Notes: a model not told the origin generated them from the letters alone. Positions 53,206 to 62,011 are shown, numbered from the stretch's first letter. The stretch: DNA of 64,000 nt from Eubacteriales bacterium (GCA_030536995.1 JAUNOY010000008.1:53850-117849); one strand, 5' to 3'. Numbers and translations are program-made.

Positions 53206-53233
53206 AGTATACTACTCCCTTTCTGAAAGTCAA
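53206..53233 (-). promoter_or_regulatory. Promoter of the secreted transglutaminase gene
   Basis: Minus strand TTGACT (53233-53228), 16-base spacer, TATACT (53211-53206), just after the larE stop. Confidence 0.65.
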
Positions 53234-53240
53234 GCTGTTC

Positions 53241-54053
53241 TCAATCTTCTATATCCATACTTCCGCTTCGAAACCCTTCCAAATCAAGCGTAATATATAA
53301 AAATCCCAGTTCTTTCAATTTCTCAATCACTTTTTCTCTGTGTTCCAGAACTTTCTGAAATACTTCTATATCTGTTTCCAATCTTGCAGTTGTTCCATGA
53401 ATACGAAGTCTTACATTTTTCCATCCAAAGCTTCTGAGATAGTTTTCCGCTTCATCAATCCTTTTCAGCAGTTCCAGATCAATCTCCGTTCCATAAGGAA
53501 GTCTTGTAGCAAGACAGGGAGCAGACGGCCGTCCAGCTGTTGGAATCTCATATTCTTTTGCCATCTCGCGCACTTCCTCTTTCGTCACACCACAGGCAGC
53601 CAGGGGACTTAGTACACCCAGCTCCCTTACTGCCTGAAGGCCGGGTCTGTAAACATGAAGATCATCCTCATTACTTCCTTCAAGTAAAATCTCCACTCCT
53701 TTTTCTGCTGCAAACTCCAGCATTTTTTTATATAGGGCTTTTTTACAAAAATAACACCTCTTCTTGGGGTTATTATGCATCTCCGGAACTGCCAGTTCAT
53801 TCATGGTAAGAATTTCATGGATTGCCTCTGTTTTTTCCAGAACTTTTTTTGCAGCCTCCACATCTGCCTTTGGATGCAGGACAGTATCCATTGTAACTGC
53901 ATAAACTTTCTTTCCTGTTTTTGCTGCTGCCTCACATGCCATAATCAGAATCAGGCTGGAATCCACTCCACCTGAAAAAGCCACGCAGATATCCTGCTCT
54001 GCATATTTATCAAACTGCTTCCTGAGAAGTTCCTTTTTTTCTGCTGTTGTCAT
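53241..54053 (-). CDS. larE: LarE-type sulfur transferase (nickel-pincer nucleotide biosynthesis)
   Basis: 270 residues. PP-loop ATP pyrophosphatase motif AFSGGVDSSL near residue 25, then RPSAPCLATRLPYG with the conserved cysteine (Cys180), and RCYFCKKALY with Cys100 and Cys103. LarE adds sulfur to the pyridinium carboxylates of the nickel-pincer cofactor of lactate racemase-type enzymes. The CxxC plus Cys180 set suggests the iron-sulfur-dependent, catalytic version rather than the self-sacrificing one. No larA, larB or larC is in the window. Confidence 0.9.
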   Translation of the reverse strand: MTTAEKKELLRKQFDKYAEQDICVAFSGGVDSSLILIMACEAAAKTGKKVYAVTMDTVLHPKADVEAAKKVLEKTEAIHEILTMNELAVPEMHNNPKKRCYFCKKALYKKMLEFAAEKGVEILLEGSNEDDLHVYRPGLQAVRELGVLSPLAACGVTKEEVREMAKEYEIPTAGRPSAPCLATRLPYGTEIDLELLKRIDEAENYLRSFGWKNVRLRIHGTTARLETDIEVFQKVLEHREKVIEKLKELGFLYITLDLEGFRSGSMDIED

Positions 54054-54077
54054 TTATTTTCCCGCTTTCTGTAAAAT

Positions 54078-54320
54078 TTAAAATGCCATAAGCTTTTTCT
54101 TTTTCTCTCTTGGCAGCTGCTTAATCTCATATTCCCTTCTCATTGCTTCTTCCTTCGTGTCAAATCCTTCATAATAGACCAGGACAACCGGACGCTTCGT
54201 CTTCGTATACTTTGCGCCGTTTTTCCCTTCATTATGCGCCTTTAGCCGCTTTTCCAGACAGTTTGTCCACCCTGTATAAAAAGTTCCGTCTGCACATTCC
54301 ACAATATACGTGTAATTCAT
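54078..54320 (-). CDS. GIY-YIG nuclease-domain protein (UPF0213 type)
   Basis: 80 residues, a minimal GIY-YIG domain. The two defining triplets read [15 protein letters not shown], followed by [19 protein letters not shown] and the conserved glutamate in [11 protein letters not shown]. Stand-alone members of this family are of unknown role, probably DNA repair or RNA related. It precedes larE by 24 bases and is likely co-transcribed with it. Confidence 0.9.
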   Translation of the reverse strand: MNYTYIVECADGTFYTGWTNCLEKRLKAHNEGKNGAKYTKTKRPVVLVYYEGFDTKEEAMRREYEIKQLPREKKKKLMAF

Positions 54321-54424
54321 ATTTATGCCACCTTTAATATGTAAAGGATAACCCTCCCAAAGGAAAGTTATCCTGATTTATATAAGAAGCAGCCGGTATC
54401 AAATGTATCTATCCATCTATTCAT

Positions 54425-54504
54425 AAAGCAGGTAGGAGAAAACCGACTGCGGATTTTTACTTTCCCACCTGCTTTATTATACGTTCAATCTTCAGATTTG
54501 TGAA
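54425..54504 (-). promoter_or_regulatory. Promoter and structured leader upstream of the GIY-YIG gene
   Basis: Minus strand TTCACA (54504-54499), 17-base spacer, TATAAT (54481-54476), directly followed by a 12-bp stem (54475-54464 with 54436-54425, one G-U) with an inner CCG/CGG hairpin. A second hairpin, AGGATAAC / GTTATCCT, lies at 54346-54376. The stem may instead end the SH3 gene, though its T run is short. The gap 54321-54520 holds nothing else I can name. Confidence 0.4.
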
Positions 54505-54520
54505 TCCTGACAGCAAACTT

Positions 54521-55339
54521 TTAATAAAGATAATCTTTATTTACATAGCCAACCTTATTCAGAGACGGCACATACACATACCAGTATTCTTTGCCGTCAG
54601 AGTCAAGAACCTCTACTTCATCTCCTGTATAAAGTTCCCCGATTTCATTGGCTGTATCGTACGCCTTAGCCGTTCTGAGAGCAAGATAACCCTTCGCAAC
54701 GCTTACAGTTTTTGTCACAGTATCTTTCCCTGCATTATATTTCAGATATTCTTTATCAACATAACCGAATTTCTCCAGTGAAGGCACATATACATACCAA
54801 TATTTACTGTCACTGCTCTTTTTGATTTCTACTACATCTCCGGTATAGAGTTCTCCGATTTCATTTGCTGAATCATATGCCTTATCTGTCCGGAGAGCAA
54901 GATATCCTTTGTCTACTTTTACACTCCAGTTGTAAGAATACTTTGAGCCGCCGTTATAAAGAAGATAATCCTTATTCACATAGCCGTTTTTGTTCAGGGA
55001 TGGCGCATAGACATACCAGTACTGACTGTCACTGCTGTTCAGAATTTCAACTTCATCTCCTGTATAAAGTTCTCCGATTTCATTTGCCGCATCGTATATC
55101 TTCTCCGTTCGAAGAGCAAGATACCCTTTATCCACTTTCACGGTCCATTCATATTCCAAACTTGCATTTGAAACACTGGCACTCAAAACATCTTCTTCTA
55201 CATCTTCAAGTACGGCACTGACAGAACCTGCATAACAGTCTTTCCCTTGTACAACAGGTGCAGAAAAAGTTAAGACAGCGGCTGATATGAGCAGTGTTCT
55301 TATAACCGCAGTTGAATTCACATACCATTTTTTCTTCAT
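54521..55339 (-). CDS. Secreted protein with three bacterial SH3 repeats
   Basis: 272 residues. Signal peptide MKKKWYVNSTAVIRTLLISAA, cut near VVQGK; a short linker; then three SH3b modules of about 68 residues, each with the pattern GYLALRTxKxYDxANEIGELYTGDxVEI and ending YVYxPSLxKxGYVxKxYL. The repeats are nearly identical, implying recent internal duplication. SH3b domains bind peptidoglycan or peptides; no catalytic domain is present. Start set at 55339 (GGGGG upstream). Stands alone on the minus strand. Confidence 0.9.
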   Translation of the reverse strand: MKKKWYVNSTAVIRTLLISAAVLTFSAPVVQGKDCYAGSVSAVLEDVEEDVLSASVSNASLEYEWTVKVDKGYLALRTEKIYDAANEIGELYTGDEVEILNSSDSQYWYVYAPSLNKNGYVNKDYLLYNGGSKYSYNWSVKVDKGYLALRTDKAYDSANEIGELYTGDVVEIKKSSDSKYWYVYVPSLEKFGYVDKEYLKYNAGKDTVTKTVSVAKGYLALRTAKAYDTANEIGELYTGDEVEVLDSDGKEYWYVYVPSLNKVGYVNKDYLY

Positions 55340-55416
55340 AGAAAAGCCCCCTTTCATTGTTTCATAAATATAAGCTCATTTTCAAGATATTCCGTACTTT
55401 TATTAAATATATTAGA

Positions 55417-55445
55417 ATTATAAGTTTTTTATTAATTTTAAGCAA
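55417..55445 (-). promoter_or_regulatory. Promoter of the SH3-repeat gene
   Basis: Minus strand TTGCTT (55445-55440), 17-base spacer, TATAAT (55422-55417). Confidence 0.65.
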
Positions 55446-55455
55446 GTATTTTTAC

Positions 55456-55489
55456 AAAAAAAGACAACCGAAACCTCTCAGTTGTCTTT
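55456..55489 (-). terminator. Terminator of the sucrose operon
   Basis: Stem AAAGACAAC (55460-55468) / GTTGTCTTT (55481-55489), followed on the minus strand by a T run. It lies about 20 bases after the GH32 stop. Confidence 0.85.
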
Positions 55490-55511
55490 CTTTTTTATTC
55501 TTATTAATCTG

Positions 55512-56921
55512 TCACTCAAAAACAAAATCTCCCAACGACCACAATCTTCCGGTAAAGCTTTCTGCTTTTACCTCCAACTGCTGCTGTTCCTTCTTCGGAT
55601 AATATCTTGTGGAAAATACCGTTTCTCCGTCATTAAGATAAATCTCCACTGCCGAAGTATCAGCAAGAATACGGACATTGCGGACTTTATCTGTTTTCGC
55701 TCTGCGAACGGTTCTTCCTGCTCCTGCTTCCTCTGAAAGAAAAATTGCAGCCTGGCCATCTTCACATTTCAGCAAAACATCTCTTCCAATCCTGATTTCC
55801 AGATTCTCACTCTCTGTCTGAACTTCCAAATCAAAAGCTTTTTCCGTTTCCAACGGAACCGCTTTTTCATCAAAAGCTATACTGCTTTTTCTGAGAAGTT
55901 CTATCTCTTCTACCGGATATTGATAAATTTTGCCATCATAGAAACTCAACTCTCTGGGCACTGTGAGGCAATGCTGCCAGTTTTCCCCAATTGTAGGATT
56001 GACGTATTCCTCATCTGCATCCGGCATTCCCATCCATCCGATGAGAATTCTTCGTCCTTTGTTATCTGTAAACGTCTGAGGCGCATAAAAATCAAATCCC
56101 ATATCCCACTCGCAGAAATCTTCTTCTGAAACAGAACCATCTTCTTTCATAAGAAAGTAGCCTGACTGGTAAATATTCTGGAAGCGGAATTCTTCCCGTT
56201 TCAGCCCCTGAGGTGATACGGAAAGCACCTTTGCCTCATCAAGTACAAAATAATCCGGACACTCCCACATATATCCAAATGTATTCTCTGTTGTAAGACT
56301 TCGTTCAAATTCCCATTTCTTCATATCCTCTGACTGATAGAAAAGAACCGAACCTTTATCTTCTTTCAATCTTCCGCCAAGAACCATTCTGTATTTTCCG
56401 GTTTCTTTCCAAACCTTCGGATCGCGGATATGACAGGTATAATTCTCTGGATATTTCTCAAACGGAATTACCTCTTCCTTTATTCCAAAGTGTACTCCAT
56501 CCTCGCTTTCCACATGAATAGTGCTGGTTACACGACCGTTGTTAATGTAATCATATTCACCGTCAAGCTTCACATTTCCGGTATAGAAGAGATGCATTAT
56601 TCCGTTTTCCACAAATGCAGAACCGGAATAAACTCCATGACAGTCACAGGGGGCATCCGGATAAAGAGCTGTTCCCTCATATTTCCATGAAATCAGATCT
56701 TCACTGGAATAATGTCCCCAGAATTTCAGCCCTCCCTTCACCTCAAAAGGTGAATACTGAAAGAAAACATGGTATCTTCCCTCAAACCAGCACAGACCGT
56801 TTGGATCGTTCAGCCATCCTACAGGAGGCATCAGATGATGCCCAAGCCTGTAACGTCCCGGCTGTTTTGTTCTCTCTGTATTTTTTACATTGGCTTCAAG
56901 AACTTTCGTTAATGAACTCAT
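55512..56921 (-). CDS. scrB: GH32 sucrose-6-phosphate hydrolase / beta-fructofuranosidase
   Basis: 469 residues, five-bladed propeller followed by a beta-sandwich. The nucleophile aspartate is in PPVGWLNDPNG near residue 40, the transition-state stabiliser in HIRDPKVW, and the acid/base glutamate in MWECPDYF near residue 220. It hydrolyses sucrose-6-phosphate (or another beta-fructoside) in the cytoplasm. The four-base overlap with the upstream PTS gene links it to sucrose uptake. Confidence 0.93.
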   Translation of the reverse strand: MSSLTKVLEANVKNTERTKQPGRYRLGHHLMPPVGWLNDPNGLCWFEGRYHVFFQYSPFEVKGGLKFWGHYSSEDLISWKYEGTALYPDAPCDCHGVYSGSAFVENGIMHLFYTGNVKLDGEYDYINNGRVTSTIHVESEDGVHFGIKEEVIPFEKYPENYTCHIRDPKVWKETGKYRMVLGGRLKEDKGSVLFYQSEDMKKWEFERSLTTENTFGYMWECPDYFVLDEAKVLSVSPQGLKREEFRFQNIYQSGYFLMKEDGSVSEEDFCEWDMGFDFYAPQTFTDNKGRRILIGWMGMPDADEEYVNPTIGENWQHCLTVPRELSFYDGKIYQYPVEEIELLRKSSIAFDEKAVPLETEKAFDLEVQTESENLEIRIGRDVLLKCEDGQAAIFLSEEAGAGRTVRRAKTDKVRNVRILADTSAVEIYLNDGETVFSTRYYPKKEQQQLEVKAESFTGRLWSLGDFVFE

Positions 56922-58822
56922 TCTTTCACAATCTCCAATACTTCTGAATCTGTTGTCACATTTCCTTCTTTTATAAGCTTTACATCACTGTATGCGTCTG
57001 AATTTGTTACAATAAACGGTGTTGTAATTTCATATCCTGCTTCTTTGATTTTTTCCATATCAAAGGTAAGCAGAAGCTGACCTTTTTTCACATGGTCGCC
57101 GTCTTTTACATGAGCTGTGAAATACTCGCCTTTCAATTGTACTGTATCCATACCAACATGAATCAAAAGCTCTGTGCCATTATCTCCTGTAAGTCCAATT
57201 GCATGTTTTGTTTCAAAAACAGTTTCGACAGTTGCGTCGCACGGCGCTGTTACTTCGCCCTTTGCCGGAATGACAGCCATTCCTTTTCCCAGAACACCTG
57301 ATGCAAAAGTGGGGTCCTTAATCTGGTTAAGAGGAACGGCTTTTCCTTCCAGCGGGGAATAAAGGAGGGGTAAAGTCGAATCTGTGTCAGTAGTCTCTTT
57401 TGTTTCTTTTACTTCTGTTTTTTCAATTTTTACTTCCGGTTCTTTATTTTTATATCCAAAAATCCATGTCAAAGCAAAGGAAACACCGAAAGAAATTGCA
57501 AACATAAGAATATATTTCATAGGCTCATTGAGGCAGAGCAGCACACCGAATATACCGGTAACTCCTGTTCCTGTTGCCCCAAGACCTGTGACGGAGGCGA
57601 ACAATGCTCCGAAAGCTCCGCCTATACAAGCTGTGATAAATGGTTTTCCGAAACGGAGATTTACACCGAAAATTGCAGGCTCAGTAATTCCCATACAGGC
57701 GCTCAGTGCAGACGGTACAGCCATTGCTTTTACTTTTTTATCCTTTGTCTTAAGAGCTACTGCAAGAGCTGCGCCTCCCTGCGCCACATTCGCTGCAGAT
57801 GCCAGCGGCAGCCAGAAAGTCACGCCAAATTTCGCAATCTGTCCAAGGTCGATAATCGTGTACATATGATGTACGCCGGCTACAACCGTCGGCGCATAGA
57901 AAGCGCCCATGAGGAAGCTTCCGATTCCAAACGGAAGGGCAATGAGCCACTGGATTCCATCCAGAAGTCCGTTCTCTACAGCTACAAAAACCGGTCCGAT
58001 AATGGATAAGGTAAGGTATCCTGTCACGAATACGCTTACAAGAGGTGTTACAAACAAATCGAGCATTGCAGGCACAACTTTATGAAGCCGTTTCTCAATC
58101 TGCGCAAGCACCCACACTGCAATAATTACCGGAATTACATGTCCCTGATAACCAACCATGTCAATAGAGTAAAGCCCGAACCATACTTTCTGCGTCGCCT
58201 GTACGCCTTCTGTAGCTACTGTCCACGCATTCTGCAGATTCGGATGTATCATAATCATACCGATAACTGCGCCAAGATAAGGGTTCGCTCCAAACACCTT
58301 CGCACCGCTGTATGCAATCAGAATAGGCAGGAAGGTATACGCCGTGTTACTGAAAAGCTGGGCAAATGTATAAATAGAACCACTTGTATCAATATTCAGG
58401 AATCCGTTGTTTACCATGAAGTTTAAAGCTTCCATGATTCCCATAAGGAAACCGCTTGCTACGATTGCCGGAATAATCGGGACAAAAATATCTCCCAGTG
58501 TCTTGATCAGTCTCTGGGGAAGACTTGCTCTGGATGCAGCAACCTGTTTCAGCTCTTCTTTGCTGCTCTCAGAGATTCCTGCAATCTTAATAAATTTGTC
58601 GTAAACCTTATTCACAACGCCAGTTCCGAGAATAATCTGCATCTGTCCCTGGGCAAAAAACACACCCTTTACACCGTCAATATTCTCTATATAATCTTTA
58701 TCCGCCTTCTCGTTATCTGAAATAACAAGACGAAGCCGTGTTGCACAATGCGCTGCGGAAATCAGATTCTCTTTCCTGCCTATATGGTCGTAGATTTCCT
58801 GAGCTGTTTTTCTGTAATCCAT
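56918..58822 (-). CDS. scrA: Sucrose-type PTS enzyme IIBCA
   Basis: 634 residues. Domain IIB at the N-terminus (phosphocysteine in SAAHCATRLRLVI near residue 25), membrane domain IIC with about ten spans and the GITEPAIFGVNLRFGKPF motif (residues about 100-440), and a fused IIA at the C-terminus (ELLIHVGMDTVQL, active His near 540). It imports and phosphorylates sucrose or a related sugar. Start set at ATG 58822 (MDYRKTA) with AAGGAGG upstream, rather than 58861. First gene of the operon, followed by scrB. Confidence 0.92.
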   Translation of the reverse strand: MDYRKTAQEIYDHIGRKENLISAAHCATRLRLVISDNEKADKDYIENIDGVKGVFFAQGQMQIILGTGVVNKVYDKFIKIAGISESSKEELKQVAASRASLPQRLIKTLGDIFVPIIPAIVASGFLMGIMEALNFMVNNGFLNIDTSGSIYTFAQLFSNTAYTFLPILIAYSGAKVFGANPYLGAVIGMIMIHPNLQNAWTVATEGVQATQKVWFGLYSIDMVGYQGHVIPVIIAVWVLAQIEKRLHKVVPAMLDLFVTPLVSVFVTGYLTLSIIGPVFVAVENGLLDGIQWLIALPFGIGSFLMGAFYAPTVVAGVHHMYTIIDLGQIAKFGVTFWLPLASAANVAQGGAALAVALKTKDKKVKAMAVPSALSACMGITEPAIFGVNLRFGKPFITACIGGAFGALFASVTGLGATGTGVTGIFGVLLCLNEPMKYILMFAISFGVSFALTWIFGYKNKEPEVKIEKTEVKETKETTDTDSTLPLLYSPLEGKAVPLNQIKDPTFASGVLGKGMAVIPAKGEVTAPCDATVETVFETKHAIGLTGDNGTELLIHVGMDTVQLKGEYFTAHVKDGDHVKKGQLLLTFDMEKIKEAGYEITTPFIVTNSDAYSDVKLIKEGNVTTDSEVLEIVKE

Positions 58823-58909
58823 AACATCCTCCTTCTCAAATATGTAATCATTCTCACACATATTCTTATTCCACTCTCATACTCTCTCATATAATAATGT
58901 TTTTCTTGT

Positions 58910-58925
58910 ATGAAATCGTTCTCAT
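58910..58925. promoter_or_regulatory. cre / LacI-type operator of the sucrose operon
   Basis: Minus strand ATGAGAACGATTTCAT fits the Bacillus cre consensus WTGNNARCGNWWWCAW at every position, and is also a LacI-type palindrome with central CG. It lies just downstream of the expected start point, so CcpA or the adjacent LacI regulator would block transcription. Confidence 0.7.
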
Positions 58926-58936
58926 ATGTTGATTTC

Positions 58937-58965
58937 ATTATATTCCTAAGCCTTCTATTTGTAAA
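58937..58965 (-). promoter_or_regulatory. scrA promoter
   Basis: Minus strand TTTACA (58965-58960), 17-base spacer, TATAAT (58942-58937). Confidence 0.75.
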
Positions 58966-59013
58966 GACGGAACATCGCACAAATATTATATCTGGTTTTT
59001 GTCTAAAATATAC

Positions 59014-59058
59014 GAAAGCCGGACAAACACACTGCCTCCAGCATGTTGTCCGGCTTTC
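59014..59058 (-). terminator. Terminator of the LacI regulator gene
   Basis: GAAAGCCGGACAA / TTGTCCGGCTTTC, 13-bp perfect stem with a 19-base loop, between the regulator stop at 59100 and the scrA promoter. Confidence 0.75.
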
Positions 59059-59099
59059 CATACCCGCTTATGTCATTATGTTTTATTGTAAGAACAATC

Positions 59100-60086
59100 T
59101 CACAGTCTCCTGTGAGACTCTCTCAGTACGATTTCACAGCCCATTTTAACTTCCTTTGAAATTGTCCCTTCCACTTCAATCAGATTCACCAGCTCTTCTG
59201 CAGCCTCCATACCGCTTGTTTTGTAAAAAAAGTGAACTGTTGTAAGCTTCGGCTCCACTATTTTTCCCAGAGAACCATCACCGATTCCCACTACCTGAAC
59301 ATCCTGAGGAATGCGGTAACCGGCTTCTTTCAGATATGTCATTGCACCCACTGCCATCGTATCTGTTGCGCAAAGCAGCGTATCAATATCGGAATTTTTT
59401 CCAAAAAGTTCTTTTGCCGCTTCATAGCCCGACTCAATGGTAAATTTCCCCACTGCAACCTGCTCTTTTGGAAGCTCCATTCCCTTTTCCTCCAAAGCGT
59501 CCAGAAATCCCTTCCACCTTCGTTGTCCTACCGCTTCATCCTTATCTGTAACCGTAATATATCCAACCTTTTCTCCCGTTTCCAGAAGCATTTCTCCCAT
59601 AGTTTTCATGGCGCTGTAATCGTCTTGATAAATGCATGGATACCCGGACAGACGCTGTCCGAGAATCACTACAGGCACTTTACATTCTTTCAGAAGCTTT
59701 TTATGTCTGCCCGTAAAAATCGTTGCAATGAAAATCACCCCGTCTACCTGATTGTCTTTAAACAGGGAAAGATATTTCAGTTCTTCTTCTATGTCATTGT
59801 TGGTGTTTGCAAGGATCATCTGATAGCCGCGCTTTTTCAACACATCGCTGATTCCCGCTACTTCCCGGCTGATTGTATCCGAATTTATTTTTGGCAAAAT
59901 AACTCCTACCAGTTTCGTCCTTTTCGTACGTAACATCTGTGCCTGTGAAGACGGCTGATATCCTGTCTCCTCAATCACTTTGCGAATCACATTCTTCTTT
60001 TCTTCACTTACATACCCGTTATTCAGATATCTGGAAACCGTCGCTCTGGATACCCCTGCAAGCTTTGCAATTTCATTAATATTCAT
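59100..60086 (-). CDS. LacI-family repressor of the sucrose operon
   Basis: 328 residues. N-terminal HTH with hinge: INEIAKLAGVSRATVSRYLN and RKVIEETGYQP. Periplasmic-binding-like sensor domain with VILPKINSDTISREVAGISD and CATDTMAVGAMTYLKEAGY. It most likely regulates scrAB through the operator at 58910 in response to a sucrose-derived sugar phosphate, by position. Its own -10 (TATAAT, minus strand 60139-60134) has no clear -35. Confidence 0.9.
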   Translation of the reverse strand: MNINEIAKLAGVSRATVSRYLNNGYVSEEKKNVIRKVIEETGYQPSSQAQMLRTKRTKLVGVILPKINSDTISREVAGISDVLKKRGYQMILANTNNDIEEELKYLSLFKDNQVDGVIFIATIFTGRHKKLLKECKVPVVILGQRLSGYPCIYQDDYSAMKTMGEMLLETGEKVGYITVTDKDEAVGQRRWKGFLDALEEKGMELPKEQVAVGKFTIESGYEAAKELFGKNSDIDTLLCATDTMAVGAMTYLKEAGYRIPQDVQVVGIGDGSLGKIVEPKLTTVHFFYKTSGMEAAEELVNLIEVEGTISKEVKMGCEIVLRESHRRL

Positions 60087-60163
60087 TGGTAACCCTCTGT
60101 CTTTTATCCTGAAGTCGTTGCATTTTATTCTTTATTATATCATAATTTTAAAAAAAGAGCCGC

Positions 60164-60200
60164 AAAAAATTCCCGGTTCTTTGAAAAACCAGGAATTTTA
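60164..60200 (-). terminator. Terminator of the spoIID-spoIIQ unit
   Basis: AAATTCCCGGTT / AACCAGGAATTT stem with an 8-base loop, ending on the minus strand in TTTTTTG, just after the spoIIQ stop. Confidence 0.8.
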
Positions 60201-60209
60201 TCCTTATAT

Positions 60210-60971
60210 TCAAGGCAGATATGCAATCGGATCGATTGGTTCCCCATTCTGTTTCATGGCAAAGTAAAGATTATTTCCTTCTTTTGAATAATACTTGGTA
60301 GGTTCCCCTATATAACCGATGATTGCTCCTTTTTTTATGATATCTCCTTCCGTTACCTGAAGATCTGTAAGCTGTCCGTAAATTGCCTGATACCCGTTTC
60401 CAAGCTCCATAGTCACGGTATTTCCTGTCATGGAGCTTTGTTCCACAGACAGCACTTTACCATTCACAGCAGCCATTACAGGAGCTCCTTCCACTGCCTG
60501 AACCGCAATTGCAGGGCTCAGCCGATACTGGTCGAGAGTCGGAAAATACGTTGTCTGATCCATACTGTAATCCACAAGAATATTTCCGTTTACAGGCCAC
60601 TCCATCAACGTATCCTCCGAAAAATTAACTTCCGGAAGATTGTATACCGGTGCAGATACGTCCTCTGCATCTTCCTCCTGTGCTTCCTCTTTTTCCATAT
60701 CTGCCGTATCTTCCTGTTTATCCGGTTCTTCTGCTGTCAGCTTTTCTTCTGTCCGTTTATTACTGTTATTTTTCATATCTGCTTCAACTTTTTTTGTTCC
60801 CGCATCTACAGTGAAATTCCTTTCACTTTCTTCTACAGGCAAAATTTTTTCTTCCTGTACTTCGTCCTTTACCGGGGATGTGCCAAGCTGATATACCGTA
60901 ATTCCAAGAGCTGCCACGGCTGCCAGTCCAACGGTATTTCCAATAATTTTCATAATTCTGTTGTTTGTCAT
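60210..60971 (-). CDS. spoIIQ: Stage II sporulation protein SpoIIQ-like, degenerate M23 domain
   Basis: 253 residues. One N-terminal span (MKIIGNTVGLAAVAALGITV), an acidic linker (about 45-115) and a C-terminal LytM/M23 fold: PVMAAVNGKVLSVEQSSMTG, VTMELGNGYQAIYGQL, GYIGEPTKYYSKEGNNLYFAMKQNGEPIDP. The zinc ligands of active M23 enzymes (H..xD, then HxH in HLHF) are replaced (YGQL, NLYF), so it should be inactive and structural, binding SpoIIIAH across the engulfment septum. Start ATG 60971 (MTNNRIMK; GAGGTG upstream). Follows spoIID by 99 bases. Confidence 0.85.
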   Translation of the reverse strand: MTNNRIMKIIGNTVGLAAVAALGITVYQLGTSPVKDEVQEEKILPVEESERNFTVDAGTKKVEADMKNNSNKRTEEKLTAEEPDKQEDTADMEKEEAQEEDAEDVSAPVYNLPEVNFSEDTLMEWPVNGNILVDYSMDQTTYFPTLDQYRLSPAIAVQAVEGAPVMAAVNGKVLSVEQSSMTGNTVTMELGNGYQAIYGQLTDLQVTEGDIIKKGAIIGYIGEPTKYYSKEGNNLYFAMKQNGEPIDPIAYLP

Positions 60972-61070
60972 ATTCCATTCACCTCTGCTATTTATCGTTT
61001 CATTGCCGTTTTTTATATCTATAGGGTGTCCAGAATATATGACTCTATTCAATTTTTTCTGAAAAACTTC

Positions 61071-61898
61071 TTATTTTACTTCCCCAATATCCGTAATTTT
61101 CATTCCCGGAAAATAGATTTCCAATATTTCTGCATAGGTACTTCCTTTTTTTACCAGTTCATTTCCTCCATATTGAGAAAATCCCAGACCGTGTCCTTTA
61201 CCTTTACATAAAAATCTCAATTCATCTCCTATTTTCTGTATTGTAAAATTTGACGATGACAATCCTAATCCCTGGCGGAAAGCCTCTCCTTCTATTTTCT
61301 TTCCATCTGCCAGAAGTTCTGTCACATATTCTGCCTGATCGCGTTTTTCAATCTTCAGATTTTCCGGCATCTGTCGAGCTTTTATATATGTACTCTTAAA
61401 ATATTCCTCCGCATTCTTATCCATTTTGCTCTCTACAGATTTTAAGTACGAATATTCACTGCTTTTCAAAGTATCCTCCCCATCTCTGGTACGTCCGGCA
61501 CTGATTTCATGGTAGGGTAAAAGTTTTAGTTTTTCCTGCAACGTAAGAACTTTCTCCGCCGTGTCTGCTACCGCCTTCTCATATAAAGAAGAATTAATAT
61601 GAAGTAAATAATATGTAGGATGAAGCTTTTCACAAATTTCCTGAAGTATTTTTCTTTTCTCTTCAGTTTCACTCCTCCGATAAAATTCAGAGCGGCTAAT
61701 CACTGCCTGAGCTTTTATTGTTTCCAATTCATAGTCGTCTGATATCTGGGAAGCTACCACTGCCGGTAAAATTAATTCCACATCAAACTTTCGATTTATT
61801 AAAGCTGTTTCTGCACCGTTTACCGTGACTGTGCAAAGATATGGAATCAGATACATCCACAGAATTCCTGTAAAGCCGGGAATAATTTTTCTTTTCAT
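61071..61898 (-). CDS. spoIID: Stage II sporulation protein SpoIID
   Basis: 275 residues, N-terminal span (IPGFTGILWMYLIPYLCTVTV) and the SpoIID lytic transglycosylase domain. Family signatures: PAVVASQISDDYELETIKAQAVISRS, EISAGRTRDGED and the C-terminal GKGHGLGFSQYGGNELVKKG. SpoIID cuts peptidoglycan glycan strands without water during engulfment. The open frame starts at TTG 61904; ATG 61898 (MKRKIIPG) is preferred. A sigma-E type promoter is plausible (GAATAA, then TATATACT 14-15 bases later) about 30-60 bases upstream, but not certain. Confidence 0.92.
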   Translation of the reverse strand: MKRKIIPGFTGILWMYLIPYLCTVTVNGAETALINRKFDVELILPAVVASQISDDYELETIKAQAVISRSEFYRRSETEEKRKILQEICEKLHPTYYLLHINSSLYEKAVADTAEKVLTLQEKLKLLPYHEISAGRTRDGEDTLKSSEYSYLKSVESKMDKNAEEYFKSTYIKARQMPENLKIEKRDQAEYVTELLADGKKIEGEAFRQGLGLSSSNFTIQKIGDELRFLCKGKGHGLGFSQYGGNELVKKGSTYAEILEIYFPGMKITDIGEVK

Positions 61899-62011
61899 AG
61901 ACAAAACCTGCTATTTCTGCCTGTCTGTCAAGTATATACAAAATTTTTAAAATTTATTCCTCAACCAAATTATTTAAAATAATTTTATCAGACATCATTT
62001 CTTACAATTCA

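Noticed and set aside
59232-59933. Long open frame antisense to the LacI gene (233 codons)
   Set aside because: Mirror frame of a clear LacI gene; product has no recognisable domain and no ribosome site.
60972-61070. Separate sigma-F or sigma-E promoter for spoIIQ
   Set aside because: GTCATATA and later TATAGATA elements are present but the spacing fits neither consensus well.
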